DNA from: Paragorgia papillata
Taxonomy: Eukaryota > Cnidaria > Anthozoa > Scleralcyonacea > Coralliidae
Assembly: GCA_035771165.1 (NCBI GenBank)
Contig: JAWNZC010000338.1
Coordinates: 1,116,001-1,180,000 of the forward strand
Direction of reading: 5' to 3'
Length of the DNA stretch: 64,000 nt
The notes under the pieces are model-generated. The model saw nothing but the letters and a program-made list of their open reading frames with translations, did no database searches and was not told the origin of the DNA. Made by a program: the position numbers and the translations under genes. Below, in pieces: positions 45,059 through 55,880 of this stretch; within the stretch, counting starts at the first letter, position 1; the number at the start of each line of letters is the position of its first letter.

Positions 45059-46885
45059 GTTACACTCAAAGACTTGAGTGTCAGGTTGGTGTGGTCTTCT
45101 TGCACCTCAATGTCCTGGAACGTCCTATGACGCTTCGGACTTGCTTCGAGGAAATTGTAAAGGCTCTGTATCGTTCCAAGGGCATTACGAATTGGCTCGA
45201 TGTTGGACATTGTATCCTGGAGCGCGAGGTTCAGGCGATAACCATAGCAGTGAACATATACGGCAAGTGGAGAACATTCTTTCATACGAGACGCTAGTCC
45301 TTTACGAACACCGCTCATATTTGCAGCGCCATCAAAGCATTCCCCAACAATATCTCCTAGCTGCAAGTCAAGTTTGTTGATGGAAGTTTTCACAAGCTCG
45401 TAGAGAACTTCCCCTTCGGTTGATGCAGTCGTGAAAAAGCCAACAAACGTCTCTCGTGTTTCACCTGCAAAAACGTACCTCATGGACACAGAGAGACTTG
45501 CCTGTTCTGCTGATGTCTGCAGTCTCGTCCACAATTATGCTATACTGGCCACTGCTTTTGACGTCACTCGTGATTCTCGTGAGCACCATGTTTGACACTA
45601 TTCCAATGAGTTCGTTCTGGATTCTTGGCGACGTCCACTGAGCATGTCCTTTAAGCTGGCTTTGGAGTTTTGCTTTCAACCAAGGCAAATCTTTACATCT
45701 AAGGTGAAGTAGCTCAAGAAAATTTCCTCTGTTGATATCTGACATTTCCCAGATATGTTTTCGACTTTCTTCATGTCCTCTCATAGCAATATTCTGTTGA
45801 GAAGCAAACATCAGGCATTCTATTATAACTTGAAGGTATTGCCGGTTGCTGACAACTTCCTGCTTATGAACACTGCTCAGTTGCTTGAGTACGGATGTGT
45901 TCCGTTTCTTGTTGGCCTTAAACAATGCCCACTTGGTGATTGATGTTATGTGCTTTTCAGATTTTCCATGCTTAGACAGCTTCTCCGTCTTTTTCCAATT
46001 ACTATACACAAACGACTTATCCTTTCCAAACTCTCTGCAGGGAAAGCATACACACTGGTCTTCAACGATTTGATAACTGATCCATGGATATTGTTTGTAC
46101 CACTCGGGGTTGAATTTACGAGTGGCTGTTTCATTCCCAAACCTTCTGGCTGGATATTCTGATTGAATGGGCTGGTTCAGTGAATTTGATTCCACTGTGT
46201 CTGTGGATGATGTATCAAACTGAGACACCATCGGCGTTTCAGCTAGGCTGGTTTCTGAAGTTTCAAATGGAGTATCGGCGTTAATCTTACAACTAGGAGA
46301 GAGTGAAGCAGTTGAATCTGTCCCTTCAGCTGGTACAGAAAGCGTTTCTTCGGTTTCTTGGCCAAGTACCATTAGCTCGTCAAGTTTTTCGTTCATTGGC
46401 ATGATTATCATGGCCATGGGCTCTTTCACTTGCTCGAACATCGCTTTATTTGGTTTTACAACTTGTTGGACGTTTGTGTTATTCAGTTCGGATTCGTCTT
46501 CATCTCTAGGCTCCGCATCTGACTCATCACTGATATTAGGCTCGGATTCAGTCACTTCAGACTCTAATGTTTTAGAAGTACAACCTCCAGAAAGCTGGAT
46601 AGTTCTGTCATCAGGAATACCCTCAATGACGCCACTGTTGATGCTGGCAGTCCCAGACACAGATTGACCAATGGACGTGGTAGTGCCACTAGTACCGGTG
46701 TTCATGAAGAAGCCACGCAATTGTGATTGCGCAGATTCAACTAATGGACTGAACTTGATCTTCTTACCATTGTGGACATTTTTCACATGAATTTCGCGGT
46801 AGTCGGAGTTCATTTCTTTCTGACACTCGTCGCATTTGATCCGGTGGCGATAAGTTCGTTTACGAGCACCAGATTTTGACGACAT
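45059..46885 (-). pseudogene. hAT transposase, N-terminal part (zf-TTF and DUF4371)
   Basis: Starts MSSKSGARKRTYRHRIKCDE. A C2H2-like finger follows (CDECQKEMNSDYREIHVKNVH), then a long acidic serine- and threonine-rich linker (about residues 60-250). Next is a TTF-type zinc finger (PEWYKQYPWISY, QCVCFPCREFG, KHGKSEKH, about 265-345). The RNase-H-like catalytic fold begins with IIVDETADIS, whose aspartate is the first DDE residue. A frameshift near 45520 then moves the frame to EQASLSVSMRYVFAGETRET. The second catalytic aspartate lies in GECFDGAANMSG. The frame runs to the CACTG insertion at 45058. Together with 38034-39055 it makes a DUF4371/ZMYM-type hAT transposase of about 950 residues, dead through the frameshift and the insertion. 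Confidence 0.85.
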
Positions 46886-47085
46886 AATTTCTGGTGTTGA
46901 TTTATATGATTTTTCACTGATTTATGTGAATTATGTCAGGTCTATACATTAGAATTTAGGGCATAATGCCGGCAAAGCACATTCAAATTTTGTTTTTATA
47001 GTTGTTCTCACGGTGACACGGTCGAATGAATTTGAAACGCCCGTTGCTACGTATAGATGTCTCGACAGGAAGTCACACTCATTTG
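46866..47085. repeat. Duplicated hAT 5' flank, copy 1 (includes start codon)
   Basis: GGTCTATACATTAG, GCAAAGCACATTCAAATTTT, GAATTTGAAACGCCCGTTGC and GATGTCTCGACAGGAAGTCA recur in the same order at 47372-47600. This copy contains the transposase ATG on the minus strand. Confidence 0.75.
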
Positions 47086-47190
47086 TGCTCATTATCTCGT
47101 TGAATCTATTTCAATTCGACAGAAATCGTCTTTATTCACAGGCGCGTTTATCTATCACCATATAAAACACAGAGGCCATGACATGCAACA

Positions 47191-47288
47191 GCCGACAAAT
47201 TTTCCCACTTAGCGATATTTTTTGAGCGGAGCGACATTTTTTTTTTCTTTCTTCGCGCAATATTTTTCGCCAAGTGGAATGCGGTTGT
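47191..47288. mobile_element. Divergent foldback MITE between the duplicated hAT flanks
   Basis: GCCGACAAATTTTCCCACTT and the inverse CAAGTGGAATGCGG around GAGCGGAGCGACAT; related to the CCACTAGGCGA family. Confidence 0.5.
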
Positions 47289-47371
47289 TGCTGATGGTCA
47301 ATTTCAATTCTCAACTGTGCCCGCATTTTGTCAAGTAGCTCGAGTCTGTGGTCGCTGCTTCCCAACTTGAC

Positions 47372-47600
47372 TTAGCACCAGATTTTGACAATATAATTAT
47401 AATTTCTGGTGTTGATTTACGCGATTCATATCAGGTCTATACATTAGTATTTAGAGCATAATGGCAAAGCACATTCAAATTTTGTTTTTATAGACTTATT
47501 TTGTTCTCACGGTCGAGTGAATTTGAAACGCCCGTTGCTACGTTACGTCCGGTGATCCGGTTGACCGTTGATGTCTCGACAGGAAGTCACACTCATTGTC
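47372..47600. repeat. Duplicated hAT 5' flank, copy 2
   Basis: Second direct copy, 505 bp from the first. The start codon region has changed to ATATTGTCAAAATC, so it could not start the transposase. It abuts the palindromic SAP-SWIM element. Confidence 0.75.
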
Positions 47601-48238
47601 TTTTAGACCATTTCACGGTTTCCGCCGCCATTTTGTCGGGTAGGCAAGAATTTTGAGGCGCGGTTACCAAGCCCCATACAAATCATTGTTGTTTGGCGTC
47701 CTCGAGTGTGTATTGGCTTGCGATTTTGCGGAAAGTTTCAAATTTTGTCTACTTTTGGAGAGGAAATGTACCGAAATATAAAGGGTAAGTACATTTTCTA
47801 TCATTGGAGTGATTTTTATCTATGTGGGATGCGAATTAACTGAATTCTAGTCATGGGAATCTTGTAGATTGTTTGATTATTTTGCTAAATAAACACGTGG
47901 GGAGCACAGTGGTAAATTTACTTTTTTTTCAGCCGCAATTGTTGCAGAATCTTCCAAAAGATAAGATGTACTTGCTTTCTGTGTCTTTTTTGATTGGATA
48001 CATTGATTGTCAGATCAAAACAATTGCGCTTTGATTCATGAAATTCTGAAGGAATGAGTCAAATATATTAAGGCTTTTAAGCCTTAAACGTCATGACTTA
48101 AAAGTCATAAAATGGTCAAGCAAACAAATCTCGCGAGTGGAAATTTCTGGAATGTTTTTTACCTGTTGGTGGGCATGACGTGATTTATATTTACTCTTTT
48201 TATCCACCTATTTGTCTGTAGGTTCCTAGTTGTTTATT

Positions 48239-48406
48239 ATGGAGGGATATGATGATTTCAACACCTTGACAGTGGACACCCTTAAGGACTTTCTGAGTTT
48301 AAGGGGATTGTCTACTTCTGGTAGAAAGATTGAACTGGTGGCAAGGGAATTTTCTGCCTTTGAGCTTAAACTACCAGTCAAGCTTTCTCAAGAAGAGCAT
48401 ATATAA
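48239..48406 (+). pseudogene. Duplicate 5' fragment of the SAP-SWIM gene (left arm)
   Basis: Encodes MEGYDDFNTLTVDTLKDFLS and the rest of a SAP motif, then stops at SQEEHI because of an extra TATA compared with the right arm. It differs from the right copy by only a few substitutions (VDT for VGT, ARE for ARA). Confidence 0.75.
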
Positions 48407-48465
48407 TACTAAACTACATGCCGAGTATCAAGGGCGTTTACAAAAGCATGGGTCAACACCCAAAG

Positions 48466-49792
48466 CCCAGACTTTTTCATTATACAGTTTTGGTGCAGGG
48501 AAAGGGCAAAAGCATGAAATTCCTGAAAAGATTGATCCTCCTTATCTCTACCTCATTTGATTGCTGGAAGGTGATCAATGGATGGACTGCCAAATACAAG
48601 ATTAGCCACCATCTGTGTTGTTTTGGGCCTAACAGGCCCCCTATTTCTTGAGATGGAATCATTTTTGGTACTTACATCTTTAAAGTTGCATGATGTTATT
48701 CTTCCTTTTCTCTGGGCTAACCAGGAAGGGGATTTTCCTTGCTGTCTTATTGCCTTCTCAATACTTTGTACAGTCACTTTCTTTGAGGGGTAGAATCTCC
48801 ATAAAACCACTTATTATATCTTGATCTGACTCACTTCCATTTAGAGACTGCAGGTATTTGTCTGCTCTGTCAGTGTCAGTAATCTTTAATGGCCAAACTT
48901 CCTCAAACAAATCATCAGATTCTGTGGAATAGAACAACTGTGCAGTTGGTCGTATCTTCCTGTATTCTGCCAAGAACATATTTTTCTGCATGTCAGTCAC
49001 CACTTGCTCGCCTTCTTTACGAGGATCAAAGACCTTCCAGGATTCAGAAATTATTCCAGCAGGAACAGTCCTGTCCTTTGTTTTTTTGTCTTTCCGAATG
49101 ACCATATCCATAATTCTACCAGGCTGGACATCCTTTCTGGTTGAGACATTCCAGCCACATGGGACTGAAGTATATGCTGGATCATTATAACCAGCATGTG
49201 ATGCATACTCTAACTTGTACAGCATGGCAATCATGTGGTTACAAGTAGCACTTGTACCTGCAATACATGTGCACCAGCCACACAGGATAGTCCCATCTTT
49301 TTTTAACACAACCCATACCTCTCGTGGTTCATTTCGAATATGCTGTGATGGTGTGACATTGCACTTTAATACACACTTGCTGTTGTTGTTGTCAGAGAAC
49401 ATGACAGCTCCCACAAAGTTGCTCATCCAGTATGAGAAAGCCTTTTGATCCTTATACTTGCCAATATATTCTGAATGAATCTCCTTGTTGGCAAGGATAT
49501 AGGCAAAAACTTTCCCAAGGTCCACAGATGGCCACTTAGTCACATCATCAATCCATGTTTGGGTACTTCTGGGGTCTTCTAACCCATGCTTTTGTAAATG
49601 CCCTTGATACTCGGCATGTAGTTTAGTATTATGCTCTTCTTGAGAAAGCTTGACTGGTAGTTTAAGCTCAAAGGCAGAAAATGCCCTTGCCACCAGTTCA
49701 ATCTTTCTACCAGAAGTAGACAATCCCCTTAGACTCAGAAAGTCCTTAAGGGTGCCCACTGTCAAGGTGTTGAAATCATCATATCCCTCCAT
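48466..49792 (-). pseudogene. SAP-SWIM-YqaJ-type transposon protein
   Basis: The minus-strand start is ATG at 49792, giving MEGYDDFNTLTVGTLKDFLS. An amino-terminal SAP motif (about residues 9-40, DNA binding) is followed by a region with TWIDDVTKWPSVDLGKVFAY and a SWIM zinc finger (CTCIAGTSATCNHMIAMLY: C-x-C-x7-C-x-H). Then comes the start of a YqaJ/lambda-exonuclease-type nuclease domain (QQGKSPSWLAQRKGRITSCN, MVANLVFGSPSIDHLPAIK). A one-base shift lies near 48765, and the tryptophan expected after LPAIK is a TGA stop. Similarity continues to CIMKKSGLWV, where the opposite arm begins. The catalytic core of the nuclease is thus missing. SAP-SWIM-YqaJ proteins are frequent in mobile elements of invertebrates; the exact superfamily is uncertain. 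Confidence 0.7.
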
Positions 49793-50827
49793 AATAAACA
49801 ACTAGGAACCTACAGACAAATAGGTGGATAAAAAGAGTAAATATAAATCACGTCATGCCCACCAACAGGTAAAAAACATTCCAGAAATTTCCACTCGCGA
49901 GATTTGTTTGCTTGACCATTTTACGACTTTTAAGTCATGACTTTTAAGGCTTAAAAGCCTTAATATATTTGACTCATTCCTTCAGAATTTCATGAATCAC
50001 AGCGCAATTGTTTTGATCTGACAATCAATGTATCCAATCAAAAAAGACACAGAAAGCAAGTACATCTTACCTTTTGGAAGATTCTGCAACAATTGCGGCT
50101 GAAAAAAAAGTAAATTTACCACTGTGCTCCCCACGTGTTTATTTAGCAAAATAATCAAACAATCTACAAGATTCCCATGACCAGAATTCAGTTAATTCGC
50201 ATCCTACATAGATAAAAATCACTCTAATGATAGAAAATGTACTTACCCTTTATCTTTTGGTACTTTTCCTCTTCAAAAGTAGACAAAATTTGAAAATTTC
50301 CGCAAAATCGCAAGCCAATACACACTCGAGGACGCCAAACAACAATGATTTGTATGGGGCTTGGTAACCGCGCCTCAAAATTCTTGCCTACCCGACAAAA
50401 TGGCGGCGGAAACCGTGTAATGGTCTATTAGATTTGACTCGACACAAGAGCAACGTCTAAACTGAGCCTTTACTCTCCAATAGTATTGCTATTTATATTA
50501 TATTATTTTTTTAACTCTTGATTGTGATTGATGAGAACTTTGTGAGAAATCTTTATTTCCACTTTTATACATATTAGCCGTACACTAATAAGTAATTAGA
50601 GATCGAGGATTTTCGTCGACATGATATAAACAATGGTAAGTTTGTTATATAAAAGTTTTTCAAAGTCAGCAACACACAATCATAATATTTATACACACAG
50701 TTGTCTTTTACCTTCACAAGAAAATGTTCTAACGCTGCAATTCAGCTTGAATTTAGTCAATGGTCAGCTTGTTCAGAAAATCCCCTGGCGGTGGTGGCGA
50801 GAGTTGAACTGCTATTAAATTCAGATT

Positions 50828-51191
50828 ACTACGGATCCGGTTTGAGCGTGGACACGCGTAATTTGACGACCACGTTTCACGCAGGTAGCGTAACATGTTG
50901 CTAAGCGGAAACTGTAACGTTACTAAGGCCAAACGGTATTGTTTCAATTTGAAACGAGCGACAACTCATCTTTATACATAATTAAATCTTCGCCAAGTGA
51001 ACCTGAGAACTCCACAGTGCTTTTCCGATCGGCCATTTCGCTGACAAACCCCACAACGCGACGTTTGAGCGAAGAAACAATGCCGTTTGGCTTTGGTAAC
51101 TTCGCAGTTTCCGCTTAGCAACATGTTAGTTCCCCGTGTGAAACGTATGTCGTCAAATTACGCGTGTCCAAGCTCAAACCGGAACCGTAGT
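50828..51191. mobile_element. Inverted-repeat element with ACTACGG...CCGTAGT ends
   Basis: Arms of about 85 bp: ACTACGGATCCGGTTTGAGC and CACGCGTAATTTGACG to the left, inverted at the right with CAACATGTTAG. ATT lies on both outer sides. A related arm occurs near 63478-63550. Confidence 0.6.
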
Positions 51192-51409
51192 ATTTACTTT
51201 TGTACAATCTTCCTGTTTGAATACGCTGTATGAGCGCCTGTACGCAGGCTAGGAATCATTCGCGATGCGATTGCGTAATATACGAAAATCTTTCCGTTTT
51301 TCGTACGTACAATTTATAAACACAATTTTCAAGCAAATACTATACATAGCTCGGGAAATGGACTGGGCACGAGTAAAGACACAGCTAACCCAAGACGAAC
51401 GCCAAGAAT

Positions 51410-51431
51410 AGTGTGCTGCCTCGCGGCAATT
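51410..51431. repeat. Hairpin GTGCTGCC-tcgc-GGCA-ATTA at the border of unit D
   Basis: Resembles GTGCTGCC-ttc-GGCAGCA-ATTA at the end of the Helitron-like insertion (15940-15960). Homology of unit D to unit B begins a few bases later, so this may be the end of the block inserted between C and D. Confidence 0.4.
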
Positions 51432-52141
51432 ATGCATTATGTCGCAGACATAACAAGCCGATCACGCGTCCAGCTGTTCGTAAGGCTGGAAATCGAGCCT
51501 ACATTTGAATAGATCATTTAGAACGGAATAAAACATTAAGTTTATTTTGTTTTCGGAATGTTTTACCCCGGTACAATTTACATCTGTTTAAAACCCCTGC
51601 GAACCGTATTTGGACGATCAATAGTGTTTTTCAACACTGTGTCTTTGAGTTTTTGAACCATCATTAACTCTCTCACTACCGAGGGCTCTCCGTGCACTTG
51701 ACAAGTAAAATCGTCTGGCGTTAAATACTAAAGTCTGCCTCGTTCGAAAACGAACAATATAATACGGTAGGCAAAGAGTTAAGTTCTTCAATTCATTAAT
51801 GTTTGCAGGGTCGTTTCGGAAAAGCGCTGTCAATTTATCAGAATTTATGCCACAAAAATGAAATAGATATCGTTAGAAAGCTATTAATTTGTAGAATACA
51901 AGGTTGCGTTTGATTTTGCGAATTGAGAGCGCTTTACCGAAATGACCTTGCGAACCTTAATGAAGACCTTATGTACAGCGTCCGAATAAGCACCTCCCCA
52001 ACCGAAGGTGCACCTACAATCCCTAAGGCCTAATCAGGAATAGTGAGGTCCAATCAAGGGGGTGCAATAGAACGCTTTATAGAAACTACGTTCAATATCT
52101 TCGGCAGTATTCAAACCTTACTATGTATATTTCGATTTGTA

Positions 52142-52419
52142 CAGTGTGTATAAAAAAAAACTGAACCCTTAGAAAACAACCTATTTTAGTAGTTTGAAAG
52201 CCCTAAAAGCGCTGCGTTATAAATTAATCAGCACATAAGTTAAACGAAGCGAAAAAGCTTTTAAATACTTTCACCATGCATACACTTCAAGTTATCTTAA
52301 TTTCCCAAATTATAAGACCGTGTGTTTTACGCATCTGTGGGTTCAGAGAAGTGCTTAGGGCTTTCAAACTACTACAATAGGTTGTTTTCTAAGGGTTCAG
52401 GTTTTTTTTATACACACTG
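52142..52419. mobile_element. Tc1/mariner-like MITE with TA duplication, unit D
   Basis: 278 bp at the same site and of the same length as 31495-31772, flanked by TA (52140-52141 and 52420-52421). Its shared position shows that D and the tail of B descend from one copy that already carried it. Confidence 0.85.
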
Positions 52420-52888
52420 TATTTCAAGACCGCCTACGCAGCACACTAGCTACTTTCATTCGAATTTTCTTTGTCTCGTAAGCCCTCATGCAGGTGGAAC
52501 TAATCGCTTGAAAAATAAGGTCATGTAAAAGAGTTAACAGCGAATACATGCAAAGTAATCGTTTACAGTCAGGCATTTTCCCTCGACAAGGAAGTGAACA
52601 AGGAGTAGGAGATCGTCGGAGAACAAAGGCATCGCATAAAGAACTAACTCCCGATCCCGACATCAAGTGAACTCAATTAAAAGCGTTCATCCGACAACTT
52701 CTTTCCATTTCTTTGGCGTATCTACGAACAACAAACCAGTGTTGACCAGGCTGACCAGCGACAACCTCATTCCTGCTGTCCTTATTCATGATACCTGGCT
52801 TCACGGCAAATAAACATTAAAGAAACAAGACAAGAGCTTTATTCAGTTTAAACAGACAATTAAGAGCTATCTTCAGTCCAGCGAGAAA

Positions 52889-53754
52889 ATGAACACCACT
52901 GATATTGATTCGGTCTTGTCTGCCTCGTCGTTCGTAAACAATGGCGAAATCCTGGGAGTTGCGATTTTAGTTTTCTTCTTTGCTTTGATTGGATTTTTAG
53001 AAAACGTACTTGCGATTCTCTCAGTTGTGCTGCGTGACGGTTACCTGGACGCGCCTTCGAACGTGTTCGTCTTGAGCCTGACCTGTGCAGACCTTCTCAT
53101 TTGCTCTGTGTCGGCACCGCTGTTGATATACAATTTTGTCGACGAGTGGATTTTCACCATTTTTATCACAGTTAGCAAGTTTAATGTCGTGGCGACGGTC
53201 GGAAGTATTTTCCTCCTGACGTTGAATCGACTGATTAGCATCGTGTATCCTCTAAAATATCATTCTAAAATAACCATGGAGCGCGCTGTACTCTAGTAAT
53301 AAATAATCGGATCCAATGCTGCATTGACTACGACGAGTGGACCAGTAAAAATAAACGTGCGATAGAACGTGTGCGGATCTTTATACTTGTTGGTGAAAAA
53401 GAAAGCAATTGTCATAGGTAACCAACACGCAGCGCACGTTCCAGCCACCATGAACAGCGTCTTCAGTGCACGGAAGTTGTGTAGATCGCCTGGCATTTGT
53501 CCCCGGACAGAATACAACTGTTGCTTGACCAGCCGTTGGTGTTTCCTGGCCAGTGTGTACATGTAGATATACATGGCCAATGATGCTGAGATATAGAAAA
53601 AAAGGAAGTACCGCGTCATGTGAATCAATTGCAGTATGTCGTAAGTCAAGCCGATTATCGCAGAGACCAGAACTACCGAAGTAAAGGATTCCGTTCTTCA
53701 ATTAAAATGCTCCTAAAACGATTTCATGAATTTTTTTCATCACTAATGCAATAA
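52889..53754 (+). pseudogene. Class A GPCR copy D, disrupted by internal inversion
   Basis: The plus strand encodes MNTTDIDSVLSASSFVNNGE through TM1-TM3 and NRLISIVYPLKYHSKITMER-AVL, then a stop (TAG 53294-53296) created at the inversion junction. Residues 5-19 of the family N-terminus are missing as well. The middle part, from within TM4 through TM7 DPIIYY, lies on the opposite strand (53294-53673). The last 26 codons resume on the plus strand from TACCGAAG at 53674 to TAA at 53752-53754. The inverted piece keeps an open frame, so the inversion is recent. As it stands it could encode only a three-TM fragment. N55 is kept in TM1; ECL1 onward is family-typical. Confidence 0.9.
53294..53673 (-). 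other. Inverted 380-bp segment of GPCR copy D
   Basis: On the minus strand this reads GTTCTGGTCTCTGCG (TM4) through CWLP of TM6 to GATTATTTATTACTA (TM7). Relative to intact copies, 33 bases (ATGGTGG to CACGCTA) are lost at the left breakpoint. Two bases (TA) are ambiguous at the right, suggesting repair with microhomology. Confidence 0.9.
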
Positions 53755-53878
53755 AAAATGTAAAAATATTTTTCTGTATGACTTTCATCGACATTTGTAT
53801 TTAACACATTTATTTCTGTATTCAACTATACTGCATAATAAAGTCTTAAGTTTTTTTCATACATTCTGCAGTTCTTAA

Positions 53879-54408
53879 TGTCGAATAAAGTACGTTTATG
53901 TAAATAGCAAAAAAGCATGCCAAAAAGAATCATATCATGTAAAAATATAAGAACTGATTTAACACGTAGAGACTTTAATGTGTAGTTCGTTTTACGTAGA
54001 TAATTGTAATTGTATTAGTAAATTAGTTATAGGTCAAGGTAAAACTTGTATTTAGTTAAGATAAGCCATGCATGTATGTATAAATATGGATCGGAAGAAA
54101 TTGTAAGGGAAGAAATGTAGATGCCGGGAAGAAATTCCATAATAGTTGTTATTAAGATGTAGTTTAGAATGAATTTAGCCAAATAACTTCCCATTGGTTA
54201 TAGGTATATAAAAGGAGTGCATGATAAGTGTTTAGGAAGAGGGCAGAGTGTAGATTGAATAAAGATTGAACATAGTTTGGAATAGAGTGATTAATATAGA
54301 GTGTTGACGATTTTTGAAGATGAAATAAAGTATAGAAAATACAGTCCCCAGAGTGTTGATCATTGAACCAGCAGCGAGTAGAAGACCAAACGCAGCGTTT
54401 CTACGACA
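53879..54408 (+). mobile_element. Solo LTR (530 bp), unit D only
   Basis: Starts TGTCGAATAAAG and ends CTACGACA, with a 5-bp duplication CTTAA (53874-53878 and 54409-54413). Units A to C have the empty site; C reads GTTCTTAATTCTATATATTC at about 34004. Within it TATATAAAAGG (about 54206) and GAATAAAG (about 54256) are plausible promoter and polyadenylation signals. TG...CA ends and a 5-bp duplication define an LTR retrotransposon end left after LTR-LTR recombination. The strand is inferred from the signals. Confidence 0.85.
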
Positions 54409-54635
54409 CTTAATTCTATATATTCTCTTGCAGTTGCGGTTTGATAACTGTAGTTTATAATCGAATGACCACCGCATCTCCAAGACAATAGGGCCGTTTA
54501 TATAAAACTCGATAAAATGCGACTTACACAAGACGCGACCGTGCATGGCTTGTGTAAGACGTAAACAAAAGTCTTCGTTGTAAGGCGCTCCTGCATGTGT
54601 AAGCTGTTATCAGCTCTCGTATAAACAGCCTTTTA

Positions 54636-54789
54636 AGCTGGTTTTCCACTAGGCGACTTTTTTTCGCGCAAAGCGACTTTTTCTTTTGTCTCATGAGCTC
54701 TGAGCTGGAACTAATCAGAAATCTATTGAATTCGAACAAAAGAAAGTCGCTTCGCGCGAAAAAAATCACCTATAGTGGAAAACCGGCTT
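54636..54789. mobile_element. Foldback MITE with CCACTAGGCGA ends, unit D
   Basis: AGCTGGTTTTCCACTAGGCG and the inverse end GTGGAAAACCGGCTT, at the same place as in unit C. Confidence 0.65.
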
Positions 54790-54843
54790 AAGGCTGGATT
54801 TCCACTTGGCGAAAAATGTCGCGCGAAGCAACAATTTTCTTTT

Positions 54844-55001
54844 CGAAATATAGTAAGGTTTGAGTATTGCCGAAAATATTGAACGTTAGTTTCTAACGTT
54901 TCGAGCAAAGGCTTTTTCTCTCTGACGAAGGGCATGCGCTCGAAACGTTAGAAACTAGGTTCAATATTTTCGGCAGTACTCAAACCTTACTATTATATTT
55001 C
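54844..55001. repeat. Palindrome with hammerhead-like core, unit D
   Basis: Fuller version of 35172-35301: the left arm also contains ACGTTAGTTTCTAACGTTTC and the right arm CGAAACGTTAGAAACT, with CTGACGA at about 54916 near the centre. Unit C lost part of the left arm. Confidence 0.5.
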
Positions 55002-55670
55002 GATTTGTATTTCAAGACCGCCGAAGCAGCACACTAGCTACTTTCATTCGAATTTTCTTTTGTCTCGTAAGCTCCAGGTGGAACTAATCAGCCAAAACAA
55101 ATTAAAATTAGCAAAAAATCGCTTCGCTTATCGCTTAGGCCCTGTTTACATGAAGAGGATTGACAGTCATCAATCATCGGATCGAAAAACGCGAGTGAGG
55201 TTGGCTAATTATAGTTCCACCTAAGAGCTTACGAGACAAAAGAAAAGGAACTAGTCAAAATTAGCAAAAAATAGCTTCGCTTGAAAAATATCGCTTTGTG
55301 CATGAAAACAGCCTTTAAACAAAATAATTCTTCTTGCAAAACAAAGAGAATGATTAATTTTTAGTCCCTAGTAATCTCAACACCGTCCTCGTTCTTTATA
55401 CAACGCCACTTGGGTACTTTCACGTCTTCAGGACGACGTCAACTACCGCAGAGGGATAGCCTGCGTAGCCAGCGCTGGGGTGATTGGGGAAGGGAGCGCC
55501 TGCAGGCGCCTATTGTTATTTTTCGTGACGCCCCCTAATTAAAACAGTGTATTTTTGGAAGTTGTCAATTTCAAAAACCTGAGCTAATTAGCTTAATAAT
55601 TTGGAAGTTGATCGAATATTTACTCCTCTTTAAAAAACACGTATCTAGAATTAACTAAAATAGCACAGTT

Positions 55671-55880
55671 ATGAATGAGCATGTGTATCAAACTGCTTTC
55701 TTGATTCAGGAATTTGTGTGGTATATGTGTGCTGTGTCAGCGTCTGACAACAAACATTATATTATTCTGCTGTTGCTATATCTTGGCTGGTTTACGGTAA
55801 TATATAGTGTTCACTGCAAAATCGTTGAAACAATTTATGTTGAGTGGGCTACAGAATGCTCAGACAGATTATTTTCGTAG
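55671..55880 (+). CDS. Hypothetical small protein shared by units C and D
   Basis: A 69-codon frame starting MNEHVYQTAFLIQEF with one likely membrane segment (HYIILLLLYLGWFTVIYSV). The copy in unit C (from 36001) has the same start but stops after HCKIF because of base changes. I recognise no family. It may be chance, as the frame is not maintained between the two copies. Confidence 0.15.
   Translation: MNEHVYQTAFLIQEFVWYMCAVSASDNKHYIILLLLYLGWFTVIYSVHCKIVETIYVEWATECSDRLFS

Larger units (their letters stand above)
37899..47110 (-). mobile_element. hAT-type transposon (zf-TTF/DUF4371 transposase), interrupted
   Basis: The 3' end of the element is probably CATAGGCGTACGGGCAC at 37899, a hAT-like terminus directly abutting the RecQ fragment. 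The transposase gene runs on the minus strand from 46885 to 38034 and is split by the CACTG element (39058-45056). The other terminus was not found; the 5' flank is partly duplicated (46866-47085 and 47372-47600), which may have destroyed it. Without the inner element it would be about 3.2 kb. Confidence 0.65.
47605..50426. mobile_element. 2.8-kb palindromic element with 0.85-kb arms, SAP-SWIM-YqaJ cargo
   Basis: Arms 47605-48453 and 49582-50426 are near-identical inverted copies, ending outward in AGACCATT[T/A]CACGG. Each arm has a promoter-like GCCGCCATTTTG (YY1-type), a 5' exon, an intron (donor GGTAAGT, acceptor TGTAG) and the first codons of the gene. The 1.13-kb centre holds the rest of the gene, on the minus strand. 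A clear target duplication is not visible. It is either a transposon with long inverted ends or a local inverted duplication of the 5' half of a mobile gene. Confidence 0.7.

Noticed and set aside
52889..53673. Copy D as two convergent functional genes
   Set aside because: Both frames are pieces of one receptor cut by an inversion. The minus-strand piece has no start context and lacks TM1-TM3.
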